DNA of 64,000 nt from Anaeromicropila herbilytica (GTDB taxonomy: Bacteria; Bacillota; Clostridia; Lachnospirales; Lachnospiraceae): contig NZ_AP024169.1 in assembly GCF_016591975.1 (NCBI RefSeq), positions 4,379,001 through 4,443,000 on the forward strand. The letters are read 5' to 3'. Of the stretch, positions 35,754 to 44,199 are shown one piece after another. The notes beneath the pieces were generated by a model that ran no database searches, had not been told where the DNA came from, and was given only the letters and a program-made list of their open reading frames with translations. The number at the start of each line of letters is the position of its first letter. Within the stretch, counting starts at the first letter, position 1. The position numbers and the translations under genes were made by a program.

Positions 35754-36071
35754 ATGAATACTGTAAAAATAACTCGTGATAATTTTGAAAAAGAGGTTCT
35801 TCACTCTGATACGCCAGTCTTATTAGACTTCTGGGCTAATTGGTGTGGCCCATGTAAAATGCTATCTCCAACCGTTGATGAAATTGCTCTAGAAGTAAAT
35901 GATGTGATTAAAGTATGTAAAGTTAATATTGATGAAGAACCTGAATTAGCTTCTGCTTTTCATATAATGAGCATTCCTACACTTGCTGTATTTAAGAATG
36001 GAAAGGTCATTAATAGTTCCGTAGGTGTTAAACCTAAAAATGAGATTCTTCGAATGTTAGAAGTAAAATAA
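35754..36071 (+). CDS. trxA: thioredoxin
   Basis: A 105-residue thioredoxin with WANWCGPCKML (redox CGPC near residues 29-32), the cis-proline SIPTLAVFKNG and normal fold length. It reduces disulfides in cytoplasmic proteins. The start at 35754 was chosen because AAGGAGG lies 7 bases upstream; an in-frame ATG 27 bases earlier has no ribosome site. It faces a Crp-family gene tail-to-tail across a palindromic repeat. A second thioredoxin at 51071 belongs to the peroxidase operon. Confidence 0.95.
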   Translation: MNTVKITRDNFEKEVLHSDTPVLLDFWANWCGPCKMLSPTVDEIALEVNDVIKVCKVNIDEEPELASAFHIMSIPTLAVFKNGKVINSSVGVKPKNEILRMLEVK

Positions 36072-36106
36072 AAACAATAAAGTATATCTATTATTCAAAA
36101 ATAATT

Positions 36107-36165
36107 AGAGTTTCCATAATTGAATGAGAAATCAACTACTCATTCTGTACGGAAACTCTTTTTAT
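36107..36165 (+). terminator. terminator after thioredoxin
   Basis: The outer stem AGAGTTTCC/GGAAACTCT encloses a second stem GAATGAG/CTCATTC and is followed by a T-run. Confidence 0.85.
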
Positions 36166-36246
36166 TTTCTATTTTTATTTATAATTCGAAGTTTAAAAGC
36201 CTTTCATAACATACACTCAGCAATCTAAAATAAGGCTATTCTCCTT

Positions 36247-36567
36247 GAATCATAATATGGTTTACCCGACAAATGACCAATGACCTGTTTAAAATCTAGC
36301 TTGGCAATTTGCACAAGACAGAAAAAGAGAATGCGCCTTTGAACATGTATTAGAAAATCTTGTTCTCAGTTCATTTGGTGTTATATGCTAGGACAGATCT
36401 GTCTGAGCGAAGTGAGTTATCTGTCCTAGCATATGTTTTACACAAAATGATCTGAGAACTAGAACTTCTTATACATATTCAATGAAGCATGAGCTTTTCT
36501 GTTTTGCGCAAATTGCCTAGACTCCCTCCCAAACAGGTCATTCATCCCTCAAGTCATATTATGATTC
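36247..36567. repeat. long-palindrome element, copy A
   Basis: About 290 bp of imperfect palindrome with a perfect 14-bp core stem (ATGCTAGGACAGAT and its inverse) around a 20-base loop. The left end reads ACCCGACAAAT with ACCTGTTT; the right end AAACAGGTCATT. A second copy lies at 43782-44084. Outside the shared part, a further 13-bp inverted repeat GAATCATAATATG (36247-36259 and 36555-36567) encloses it; its right arm overlaps the last codons of the Crp-family gene. No coding capacity. Confidence 0.8.
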
Positions 36568-37239
36568 CAATAATTCTTTTAACTTCTTTTTGTCCTTTAT
36601 TTCAATTGTGCCTCTTGTCACTTCAACCATGTTCTCATTTGCAAAATATTTTAGCATCCTTGATACAACTTCTCTTGCACTTCCAAGATATTTTGCAATC
36701 ATTTCATGTGTCATTGTAATCTTATCACTACCTTGTTTTTTGGACTCATCCAGTAGAAAGATTGCAAGTCTCTGATCAAATCGTAAAAATAAAATCTGTT
36801 CCATTGCCCACATGACATCTGAAAAACGTTCTGCTGTTACTTTATAAGAAAAGTTTTCTACGTAAACATTTTTCTTCATTAATTGTTCAAAAACTGACAC
36901 TTTCATAACTAGTATTTCACAATCACTCTGTGCATCAATGCTTACGTCAAAAGTAATATCCTTCAATATACAAGAAGCTGAAAGAATACAACAATCACCA
37001 TTCGTAAGTCGATATAACGTTACTTCTTTTCCTTCCTCGGATAAGATATACGTGCGAAGTGTTCCTTTTTTTACAAGGAGCACCCCTACACATTCATTCA
37101 TGCCGTTATGTAAGATATCACCTTTCTCATATTTTACAGATACTGTAGTATTTAAAATTAAGTTTTTTTCTTCTTCTTTTAAGTTATCCCAAAAACTTAA
37201 TGTTTTATATAAAAATTCTTTATCTTGTTCACTTAGCAT
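36559..37239 (-). CDS. Crp/Fnr family transcriptional regulator
   Basis: A 226-residue regulator with an N-terminal cyclic-nucleotide-binding-like beta-roll (YEKGDILHNGMNECVGVLLVKKGTLRTYI), a long dimer helix (AERFSDVMWAMEQILFLRFDQRLAIFLLDE) and a C-terminal HTH_Crp helix-turn-helix (KITMTHEMIAKYLGSAREVVSRMLKYFANENMVEV). No Fnr-type N-terminal cysteine cluster is present; cysteines at CCILSASCIL lie in the beta-roll. The signal it senses is unknown. It converges on thioredoxin, a pairing I recall from other clostridia. Its stop codon lies in the outer arm of palindrome copy A. Confidence 0.9.
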   Translation of the reverse strand: MLSEQDKEFLYKTLSFWDNLKEEEKNLILNTTVSVKYEKGDILHNGMNECVGVLLVKKGTLRTYILSEEGKEVTLYRLTNGDCCILSASCILKDITFDVSIDAQSDCEILVMKVSVFEQLMKKNVYVENFSYKVTAERFSDVMWAMEQILFLRFDQRLAIFLLDESKKQGSDKITMTHEMIAKYLGSAREVVSRMLKYFANENMVEVTRGTIEIKDKKKLKELLES

Positions 37240-37250
37240 ATTGCCTCCTA

Positions 37251-37271
37251 TCTATCGCCTATGGCGACGCT
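37251..37271. repeat. short repeat-family motif upstream of the Crp-family gene
   Basis: ATCGCC-TAT-GGCGAC resembles the GTCACC-TAA-GGCGAC head of repeat copy 2 and the ends of copy 1, and again lies just upstream of a minus-strand start. Only this small part is present. Confidence 0.35.
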
Positions 37272-37354
37272 CAAATAATCCCTATATGCATTTTATTTCT
37301 ATTTTCTTTATTCTACCTTAATTCTACGTAATTGAAAAGGTGATTCTCCTTTGT

Positions 37355-37401
37355 AAAAAAGATAGAGCAAGGTAGCTTTGGTCCTCGCTCTATCTTTTTT
37401 G
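37355..37401 (-). terminator. terminator after the phosphoesterase pair
   Basis: The stem AAAAAAGATAGAGC and its exact inverse, with A- and T-runs, lies just past the 107-residue gene; it could stop transcription both ways. Confidence 0.9.
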
Positions 37402-37414
37402 AATTCTCTTTTTA

Positions 37415-37738
37415 TTAAGAAGCACTTACTTTTTTTAAAAATGTATTTTTAGGAAGACTTTCTATGTCATCTTTGAAGCACTTTACTATATTTTCAACAC
37501 TCATTGATACACTCATTGAGATTTTGTTTTTAATACGTTCTTTACACATTGCTTCATTAAGAATCTCACATAATATTACAACTGCTTCTTCGTCTTTTTT
37601 GCTTCTTTCTAGTTTTGAAAGCTGTGAATTAATGCGTATTTTATTAACTAATACTTCTTCATTTTTTCTCATGTTTCTAATTTCATTCACTTCAATACGT
37701 TCCACTTCGCTAACTCCTTGATTCTTTCGCTTACTCAT
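37415..37738 (-). CDS. small hypothetical protein paired with phosphoesterase
   Basis: A 107-residue, highly charged, mostly helical protein (KIRINSQLSKLERSKKDEEAVVILCEIL) of no recognised family. The first 40 residues are Asn/Glu/Arg rich and may be disordered. It starts 23 bases after the metallophosphoesterase gene with a GGGAGG site, so it is a partner in a two-gene unit with a shared terminator. Confidence 0.7.
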   Translation of the reverse strand: MSKRKNQGVSEVERIEVNEIRNMRKNEEVLVNKIRINSQLSKLERSKKDEEAVVILCEILNEAMCKERIKNKISMSVSMSVENIVKCFKDDIESLPKNTFLKKVSAS

Positions 37739-37761
37739 ATCTTATCCTCCCACATTATATT

Positions 37762-39657
37762 TTATGCATTGTCCCCTAAGTTGCTCACGAATTCACCGAT
37801 ATCTATCGGAAAATATTTTAGATAATCATCGATAATTTCGCCTATGATAACGTGGATATCTAAATAATCTAAGATATACAGTATTTCATTACTTTGTGTA
37901 CAATTACAAGCGATACCGAATGTCAGATAGGGGCGCTCCGTTCGAATACGTTGACTCCTATTTGTCTTTCTATAATTATTCTTTTCAAAGTCGGGAACAA
38001 CTGTGATAAAATTACTCCATTTTCCTTCTGCTGTATTAAAATTATTATTTATAATATTATTCACTAACGGTCGATTAATGTAATATGCTTTTTCAACTGC
38101 CCCTTCCCATTGAAGTGGCAACAGATCATCTTCTATTCCAGTAATTACTGTACTCTCCTTCTTCTTCACTAGCCGATAGGAACACAGCTTATAATAGCAA
38201 TCATTTTCTTTATTGTAATATCTGAAATGAGATCTTACTGTTTCATTGCATTCTAAGATTTCTCCCCAGACCTCTTCACTAAAGTATTGACATATTTGTC
38301 TTAAATAACTATCAAAATTACTATAGATTAGTTCTTCCTGTGCTAGAAATATCTCTTTTAATTCTTCACTTATTTCTTGTTCTAGATTATAATCAAAAAA
38401 ATAATCATCCAAAAACTCTAGTTTCTTTTTATTCTCTTCGGTAACATCGGCTAATACAGAATTAATAAAGTCATGTTTGTGTTGCCCACAGATATGGGAC
38501 ATAACATTGCGAAAATAACCAATTCTTCGCATTACTAATTTAATTTTCTCTATTAATATTTGATTTAAAAAAAATGATTTTTGATAATCACTATTTTCCG
38601 TACTAAGTTTGAGATAGGTTTGATTCTTATTTGCTTTGATTGGATATACTAATTTACTTATCTTCTCATTATCATCATGGACGTATGCAGAAAAATCATA
38701 GCCAAAGTTCTCTTCATCATTTGAACTCCTCATAAATATATCAATAGAATTTAACTCAATATTAAAATTATAGATAGAATATCTATGATTCTCAGGATGT
38801 ACTTCTCTTAGATTATCAGGCCAACCAATTCCAGTTACTAAGGTTGTTAGAGAGTGTTTATGATTATACCAATTACTTGTATCTCTCTGATGTGTATGAC
38901 CGCAGATAAAGATATCTACATTCAAACTATTATTTGCTATTAAGTACGCCTTTGCCATATCCTCTTCTTTTGCTGCTAGCCATTCTAAAGGATGATGTGC
39001 TAATGCAATTGTTAAATCTATATTTTCACCTTTTGAAATATATTCATTCTTTTTTCTAATATATTCCGCTTCCAGCTTTGCCAACTGAAATTCGCCAACT
39101 CTTAGATGTCGATTGTCATTGTCTCCAATTGCACACCAGGCAGTATTTAATAGAATAAAACATATATTTTTATTTGCGACGCGATCTACTTCTATTCCAT
39201 AAGTAACTTTATTTACTTCTTTATCTTTATAAAAAATCTCATAAATCTCGGCTAACATCTCATTGTATTTTTGAAAAGCGATTAAATGATATCCCCAATT
39301 CTCTTTATAATACGCTTCATCTAATATCTTATCACTTTGTAAACATTCCTTTACCAAAATCGAATCACACATTTTCCGAGTCTTATCATGATTTCCAGGC
39401 ACAATATGAATACTAATAAATTTTTTCCCAATTACTTTTTTTAACTCTTTAAAAAAAGTAATTACATTCCTGATATTTTTATATTGCCCCCTATCTATAA
39501 TGTCCCCCGTAACAACTACAATGATATTTCGAAACGATTGAATCTGATCTCTTATATCATTTAATAGCTGTGTTAAAAGATTGGAATTCGTTCCGGTATC
39601 TGTATTAATGTGTAAATCTGATAAATGCAACACTATAACTTCTTCCAAATCATTCAT
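37762..39657 (-). CDS. calcineurin-like metallophosphoesterase with unknown C-terminal domain
   Basis: The 631-residue protein has the full phosphoesterase metal motif set: LHLSDLHIN near 10, VVTGDIIDRG near 48, IVPGNHDKTR near 85, LAHHPLEWL near 216 and FICGHTHQRD near 250. After about residue 310 comes a further 320 residues that I do not recognise, with helical and Tyr/Asn-rich parts. The substrate may be a nucleotide, nucleic acid or phosphoprotein. GGGAG directly abuts the annotated ATG; a TTG 9 bases later has better spacing and may be the true start. With the 107-residue partner it forms an isolated two-gene unit. Confidence 0.8.
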   Translation of the reverse strand: MNDLEEVIVLHLSDLHINTDTGTNSNLLTQLLNDIRDQIQSFRNIIVVVTGDIIDRGQYKNIRNVITFFKELKKVIGKKFISIHIVPGNHDKTRKMCDSILVKECLQSDKILDEAYYKENWGYHLIAFQKYNEMLAEIYEIFYKDKEVNKVTYGIEVDRVANKNICFILLNTAWCAIGDNDNRHLRVGEFQLAKLEAEYIRKKNEYISKGENIDLTIALAHHPLEWLAAKEEDMAKAYLIANNSLNVDIFICGHTHQRDTSNWYNHKHSLTTLVTGIGWPDNLREVHPENHRYSIYNFNIELNSIDIFMRSSNDEENFGYDFSAYVHDDNEKISKLVYPIKANKNQTYLKLSTENSDYQKSFFLNQILIEKIKLVMRRIGYFRNVMSHICGQHKHDFINSVLADVTEENKKKLEFLDDYFFDYNLEQEISEELKEIFLAQEELIYSNFDSYLRQICQYFSEEVWGEILECNETVRSHFRYYNKENDCYYKLCSYRLVKKKESTVITGIEDDLLPLQWEGAVEKAYYINRPLVNNIINNNFNTAEGKWSNFITVVPDFEKNNYRKTNRSQRIRTERPYLTFGIACNCTQSNEILYILDYLDIHVIIGEIIDDYLKYFPIDIGEFVSNLGDNA

Positions 39658-39861
39658 CTCCCATCATGACTTCATTATAACGCGTAATTACATATTTTGT
39701 AAATTTACATTTTTAAAACAAGTTGTCAAAATCCTTCATATTTATTATATATTTGAGTGAATATAATCATATTTTCAACTCCTCATGTTGACTCGACAGT
39801 TGTATCATTGAACTTCTATAAACTTCTATATTCATATTGTTTGAATTTTGTTTGAGAAATC
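39658..39861. other. intergenic region upstream of the phosphoesterase
   Basis: AT-rich, no gene or RNA seen; likely carries the promoter of the phosphoesterase unit. Confidence 0.35.
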
Positions 39862-39905
39862 AAAAAAGGCAAAGGAAAGTATTAATACTATCCTCCACCT
39901 TTTTG
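39862..39905 (-). terminator. terminator after lipoprotein gene
   Basis: A long stem (AAAAGGCAAAGGAAAGTATT against a near-complete inverse) ends in a T-run on the minus strand. Confidence 0.85.
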
Positions 39906-39935
39906 TTAGAAATAATGGTTATATATAATATATTA

Positions 39936-41036
39936 TTATTGAACGCCTAAAGTTGACATAAGGCTAGTCATAAATGCTGTTAATGATGTACTTTCCTTAG
40001 GTACAGTTACTTCGCCTTTATTTCCTTCATCTACAGATCCTTTAAATGACATTCCAACATTTTCCTTAGTTTCTGTATTCTTTAAGTTAAAATCATAATC
40101 AACTTTGGATTTTCTGCTTCCTTCTTTACCATCTAAAGAGAAATTCATTTTATATCCAAGTTCACCTTTTGCATCTTTATCAAAATCTTTTAAGAAATCA
40201 TCAATTCCTTTTGTAGTGCTTGATACGAACTTATCTTGATTATCTTCTAATTCTGTTACAAGTGATGGTTCAACATTTTTTAATTTTTTAATTTCTGTAA
40301 CAGCTTCTTTATATAAAGTATCACCATCAGACTCTAATACTTTCTTTAAACTCTTTAAGAATGACTCTAAATTATTATTGTCTACATTAATTGTGTAAGT
40401 GCCATCCTTTTCAGATACCATTTCTGGTTTTACATTTTTAGAAGTTTTCTCTAATATTGTAATCACTTTATTGGAAAGAATCTGAACAGCTTTTGTATTA
40501 TCTCCAGATACTTGTAAATCAGGTGTTTCTACTGATGTACCTGACAGTTGTGTTAAGAATTTCATATCATCTTGTGTAATTTTTAAATAATCATTGTCTG
40601 CTTTTAATATTTCAGCATATGGTGAAATAGATGCATCATTTAGACCTTTTATAAATTCACGAATTGTTTTAAGATTAACATAATAAGCTTCTCCATCATA
40701 AATTACATCTGTAATAGCTTCATATTTGTCACTATCAGGTAATTTATATTTAAAACTCATACTAGCTTTTGTTAACTCACCTTTTGATGATTGAGTTACA
40801 CCATCTACTTTAATATGTAGATCTTTTAATGCATCTGCTACTCCTGCTGGAACTTCGCTAGTTTGTTCAGTAGTATCCACTTTTAAAGCTATATCAAAGC
40901 TAAATGTACCACTAGTAACCTTTTGCATTTCTCTTAATGTATCCCAACAACTTAAATCAGCTTTTTTGCTACAAGCAGTTATTAAGCCAACAACCATTGT
41001 AAATACTAAAAGTAATGCCAATAATTTTTTCTTCAT
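39936..41036 (-). CDS. putative lipoprotein of unknown function
   Basis: A 366-residue exported protein with a lipoprotein signal (MKKKLLALLLVFTMVVGLITACSKK; lipobox ITAC, cysteine near residue 22). The body is a repeated beta-strand pattern with lysine and aspartate-rich stretches (VTSGTFSFDIALKVDTTEQ; FSLDGKEGSRKSKVDYDFNL), resembling the LolA-like or DUF-type lipoproteins that many clostridia carry, but I cannot name the family. Ribosome site GGGAGAG. It is a single-gene unit with its own terminator. Confidence 0.8.
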   Translation of the reverse strand: MKKKLLALLLVFTMVVGLITACSKKADLSCWDTLREMQKVTSGTFSFDIALKVDTTEQTSEVPAGVADALKDLHIKVDGVTQSSKGELTKASMSFKYKLPDSDKYEAITDVIYDGEAYYVNLKTIREFIKGLNDASISPYAEILKADNDYLKITQDDMKFLTQLSGTSVETPDLQVSGDNTKAVQILSNKVITILEKTSKNVKPEMVSEKDGTYTINVDNNNLESFLKSLKKVLESDGDTLYKEAVTEIKKLKNVEPSLVTELEDNQDKFVSSTTKGIDDFLKDFDKDAKGELGYKMNFSLDGKEGSRKSKVDYDFNLKNTETKENVGMSFKGSVDEGNKGEVTVPKESTSLTAFMTSLMSTLGVQ

Positions 41037-41285
41037 AATTTCTCTCCCTTTTAATAAATCTTATATCTATCAAACAATATTTTGTTAGATATTAAATGAA
41101 TATGTAACCTATATAACCAATGTTTATTTCTAATTAAATAGAAATAACTACCATCTAGGTAATACCTTATTAGACAGCAATTAAATTGAGTGTACCATAT
41201 TTTTTTACAGATTTCTAGCATTTTTCTATTTAATAAGACCTTATTACTACATCAATAATTTCCAAATATTCAAATAACATCAATT

Positions 41286-41343
41286 TCAAAAGCTACTTAT
41301 GGTTTATATCTACCTCTAAGTATTCAACCAGAAGTAGCTTTAT
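41286..41343 (-). terminator. possible terminator after 44-residue gene
   Basis: Stem AAAGCTACTT/AAGTAGCTTT with a loop of about 35 bases and a short T-run on the minus strand. Confidence 0.5.
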
Positions 41344-41368
41344 AGAATAGTATAATCACCTATATTTT

Positions 41369-41503
41369 TCAAACATCATTATTAGGTATCGATTGTCTCT
41401 TTGCATTTTTATTTTTATTTTGATTTTCCTTTGTAATAGGTGTCTGCCCATTGGCTTTTTCCATTCTAGCTCTTTTATTATCTGGTTGACTATCTTTTGG
41501 CAT
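41369..41503 (-). CDS. small Lys/Asn-rich protein, 44 residues
   Basis: The protein starts MPKDSQPDNKRARMEKANG and is very rich in Lys, Asn, Gln and Arg, with no hydrophobic segment. AAAGGAGG lies 8 bases before the ATG, one of the strongest ribosome sites in the window, and a hairpin follows, so I take it to be real despite its size. Composition and start recall two other small proteins at 44200 and 44965. Small basic polar proteins in spore formers are often spore components; that is inference. Confidence 0.65.
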   Translation of the reverse strand: MPKDSQPDNKRARMEKANGQTPITKENQNKNKNAKRQSIPNNDV

Positions 41504-41828
41504 TATAATTACCTCCTTTGAATTTTACCATTACTTATTATGTGCAATTGATTTTTTGAAATACCACGTAAATTCTAGCATTTTATAATATTTATCAATG
41601 TTAGGTTGTCATTTTCTCTAATACATTTGTATATTCATATACAAATATTAAAATAGCATGATATAATACATACAACTTATATTATTAAAAATAATTAATT
41701 ATAATATATGTTTAAAACTTGTTCAGTGTGTTTATAACATAATAGGTACAAAGTTATAATTTAAAAGTTCAATTTTATTTTAAAATACAACTAAGTAAAA
41801 GTTACTAAAGAAAGGAGTACACAATATT
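41504..41828. promoter_or_regulatory. divergent promoter gap with 9-bp-arm palindrome
   Basis: TTTGTATAT and its inverse with a 2-base spacer lie at 41626-41645. A TATAAT box follows at 41662-41667, pointing at exonuclease III, so the palindrome covers the expected -35 region. No further gene is seen. Confidence 0.45.
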
Positions 41829-42581
41829 ATGAAATTAATATCATGGAATGTGAATGGAATAAGAGCTTGTATAGGTAAAGGCTTTATGGATTTTTTTAAT
41901 GAAATAGATGCGGATATTTTTTGTATCCAAGAATCGAAAATTCAAGAGGGGCAAATCGAACTTGATTTAAAAGGATATTATCAGTATTGGAATTATGCAA
42001 TAAAAAAAGGTTATTCCGGTACGGCTATCTTTACCAAAAAAGAACCTTTGTCGGTATCTTATGGATTAGGGATTGAAGAACATGATACTGAAGGTAGAGT
42101 AATTACACTAGAATATGAAGATTTCTATATGGTCACTGTATATACTCCTAATTCACAACGAGAATTAACTAGGCTACAATATCGTATGACATGGGAAGAT
42201 GATTTTCGTAATTATTTAAAAACACTAGAAAAGAAAAAACCAGTTATTATTTGTGGGGATCTTAATGTAGCACATAAAGAAATTGATTTGAAAAATCCAA
42301 AGACAAATCGCAAAAATGCTGGCTTTACAGATGAAGAAAGAGGAAAATTCACAGAATTGGTTGAATCTGGATTCATTGATACTTTTCGTTATTTCTATCC
42401 AGACCAAGTAGATTCCTACTCTTGGTGGTCATATATGTTTAAAGCTAGAGAGAAAAATGCTGGATGGCGTATTGATTACTTTTGTGTTTCAAAAGAATTA
42501 GAATCCAGATTAGTAGATGCAAAGATTCATACCGGAATCTTCGGATCAGATCATTGCCCTGTTGAACTTGAAATTAAATAA
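41829..42581 (+). CDS. xth: exodeoxyribonuclease III
   Basis: The 250-residue DNA repair nuclease cuts DNA 5' of abasic sites. Family motifs: [11 protein letters not shown] at the N-terminus, FCIQESKIQ (metal-binding Glu34), VYTPNSQ, GDLNVAH (Asp/Asn pair), WRIDYFCVS and [11 protein letters not shown] (Asp-His at the end). Length is normal. It has AAAGGAG as ribosome site and a strong terminator, so it is a single-gene unit. It could be called exoA in Firmicute style. Confidence 0.96.
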   Translation: MKLISWNVNGIRACIGKGFMDFFNEIDADIFCIQESKIQEGQIELDLKGYYQYWNYAIKKGYSGTAIFTKKEPLSVSYGLGIEEHDTEGRVITLEYEDFYMVTVYTPNSQRELTRLQYRMTWEDDFRNYLKTLEKKKPVIICGDLNVAHKEIDLKNPKTNRKNAGFTDEERGKFTELVESGFIDTFRYFYPDQVDSYSWWSYMFKAREKNAGWRIDYFCVSKELESRLVDAKIHTGIFGSDHCPVELEIK

Positions 42582-42647
42582 TAAGAATTAAAGGCTTTCG
42601 AACTATGAATCTTTAAATCAACTCAACAGTTCTAAAAATTATATTAT

Positions 42648-42695
42648 ACTTGATAAATTCAGTCGCACATAATGTAACCACTGAATTTATCAAGT
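42648..42695 (+). terminator. terminator-like hairpin after exonuclease III
   Basis: A perfect 16-bp stem (ACTTGATAAATTCAGT and inverse) with a 16-base loop. The T-run comes about ten bases later, so termination is likely but the form is not classic. Its right arm and following bases recur near 47438. Confidence 0.65.
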
Positions 42696-42734
42696 ATTCA
42701 TTACATTTTTTATAACCAAGTTTAAGTTATTTCA

Positions 42735-43631
42735 CTATTCAGATAAGAAGATTTGATTATATACATCTTCTAAATCTTCTTTCTCTTTTTCCATGTCTAA
42801 CACTATTATCTCTTCTTTGCAAAGTTGGTTTAGCACGAGACCAATCTTTTCTTCTTCAACACGAATCTTTATTGAGTTATTTTCGTTTGTATTAATCTCT
42901 AATATCCAATCTAGCTCTTCAAATAATTTAACAGCTTTTTCTTTATGATTTACAAGCAATGAATAGGATATTCCTTCTTTCCTTACTTGCTCTTTTTCAC
43001 TGATTATCCTTCCCTCTTTTATGTAAATAACACGATTAGCTAACTTCTCAACTTCGCCTAACATATGAGATGAAAACAAAATAGAAACTTGCTCCTTCTT
43101 TGCCATTCGTTCAATTAGCTGACGAAGCTCAAATGTACCCGTTGGATCCAAACCGTTGGTAGGTTCGTCAAGAATAAGGAACTTAGGCTTTGTAAGAATA
43201 CACATTCCAAGTGCTAATCTTTGTTTCATTCCCAAAGAATATTTTTTAACTTTACGATCTAATCTATCCTTTAATCCAGTTATTTCAATGACTTCATCTA
43301 ATCTTTCTTTTGATACACCACGAATTTTTTGAATAAATTTCAGATTATCTCTGCCACTTAGATTCTGATAAAGTCCTGGATTCTCTACAATACCAGCAAG
43401 GTTTGACAATGCCTTTTCTCTTTCTTTAAACAAATTATATCCTGCAATCTCAATTTCTCCCTGATCTGGCCAAATAAGATTCGATATCATTTTTAACGTT
43501 GTTGTCTTTCCAGTTCCATTTGGCCCTACGAATCCAACTATTTCTCCCTCGCCCACATGAAAAGAAATATCATTAATTATTTTAGTTTTTCCAAAACTTT
43601 TAGATAAATTTCTTACTTCTAATACATTCAT
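42735..43631 (-). CDS. ABC transporter ATPase, BcrA type, without adjacent permease
   Basis: A 298-residue ATPase with Walker A GPNGTGKTT, signature YSLGMKQRLALG, Walker B FLILDEPTNGLDP and switch in ILFSSHMLGE. The region after residue 210 (LLVNHKEKAVKLFEELDW) is typical of ATPases in bacitracin- or lantibiotic-type exporters. Such genes are nearly always followed by a permease gene, but here the gene ends against convergent exonuclease III and none is next to it. It may energise a permease elsewhere or be left over from a deletion. Palindrome copy B lies upstream of its start. Confidence 0.9.
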   Translation of the reverse strand: MNVLEVRNLSKSFGKTKIINDISFHVGEGEIVGFVGPNGTGKTTTLKMISNLIWPDQGEIEIAGYNLFKEREKALSNLAGIVENPGLYQNLSGRDNLKFIQKIRGVSKERLDEVIEITGLKDRLDRKVKKYSLGMKQRLALGMCILTKPKFLILDEPTNGLDPTGTFELRQLIERMAKKEQVSILFSSHMLGEVEKLANRVIYIKEGRIISEKEQVRKEGISYSLLVNHKEKAVKLFEELDWILEINTNENNSIKIRVEEEKIGLVLNQLCKEEIIVLDMEKEKEDLEDVYNQIFLSE

Positions 43632-43781
43632 TTATCCTCCTCCTTATTCTTTGATTATTCATATAATTTTACTTATTTGATTTCATTTTCTAGTTCTTTT
43701 TTTTTACTTTATTTCTTGTACATATTATGGAATATTCTGTATATCGTGTCAAGCTATCTTTTTATCTGCTATATAAATATC

Positions 43782-44084
43782 ATTGATGAGTTACCCGACA
43801 AATTACCTGTTTCAAAATCTAGCCTGGCAATTTACACAAAACAGAAAAAGCGATTGCGCCTTTGAATAGGTATTAGAAGATTTTGTTCTCGGATTATTTC
43901 GTGTTATATGCTAGGACAGATCTGTCTGAGCAAGGCGAGTTATCTGTCCTAGCATATGTTTTACATGAAATGATCTGAGAACTAGATCTTCTTATACATA
44001 TTCAATGAAGCATGAGTTTTTCTGTTTTGTGCAAATTGCCTAGACAACCTCCCAAACAGGTTATTTGTCGGGCAACTCATCAAT
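43782..44084. repeat. long-palindrome element, copy B
   Basis: A 303-bp imperfect palindrome, homologous along its length to copy A (36247-36567). Its two ends are better preserved: GTTACCCGACAAAT with ACCTGTTT on the left, AAACAGGT with ATTTGTCGGGCAAC on the right. The core stem ATGCTAGGACAGAT/ATCTGTCCTAGCAT is perfect. Outer arms ATTGATGAGTT (43782-43792) and AACTCATCAAT (44074-44084) extend the palindrome but differ from the outer arms of copy A. No open frame of note. Confidence 0.82.
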
Positions 44085-44199
44085 ATAACTTGCCATTTTT
44101 TTGTAATTTATAAATTTTGAATAATATTTTTTTCAACTTCCTATACTAGTAAAGTCATAAAGACAAAAACACGTTGTCAACATGAAAGGAGAATTAACA

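Noticed and set aside
36247..36567. Palindromic element considered as a riboswitch or 6S-like RNA
   Set aside because: Near-perfect self-complementarity along the full length and a second copy elsewhere point to a repeat element; no known aptamer motif is seen.
36489..36775. Plus-strand frames opposite the Crp-family gene and palindrome copy A
   Set aside because: Antisense shadows with no start signals.
42225..42407. Short minus-strand frame within exonuclease III
   Set aside because: Shadow of a well-supported gene.
43677..43865. 62-codon plus-strand frame running into palindrome copy B
   Set aside because: No ribosome site, and it crosses the repeat boundary; likely chance.
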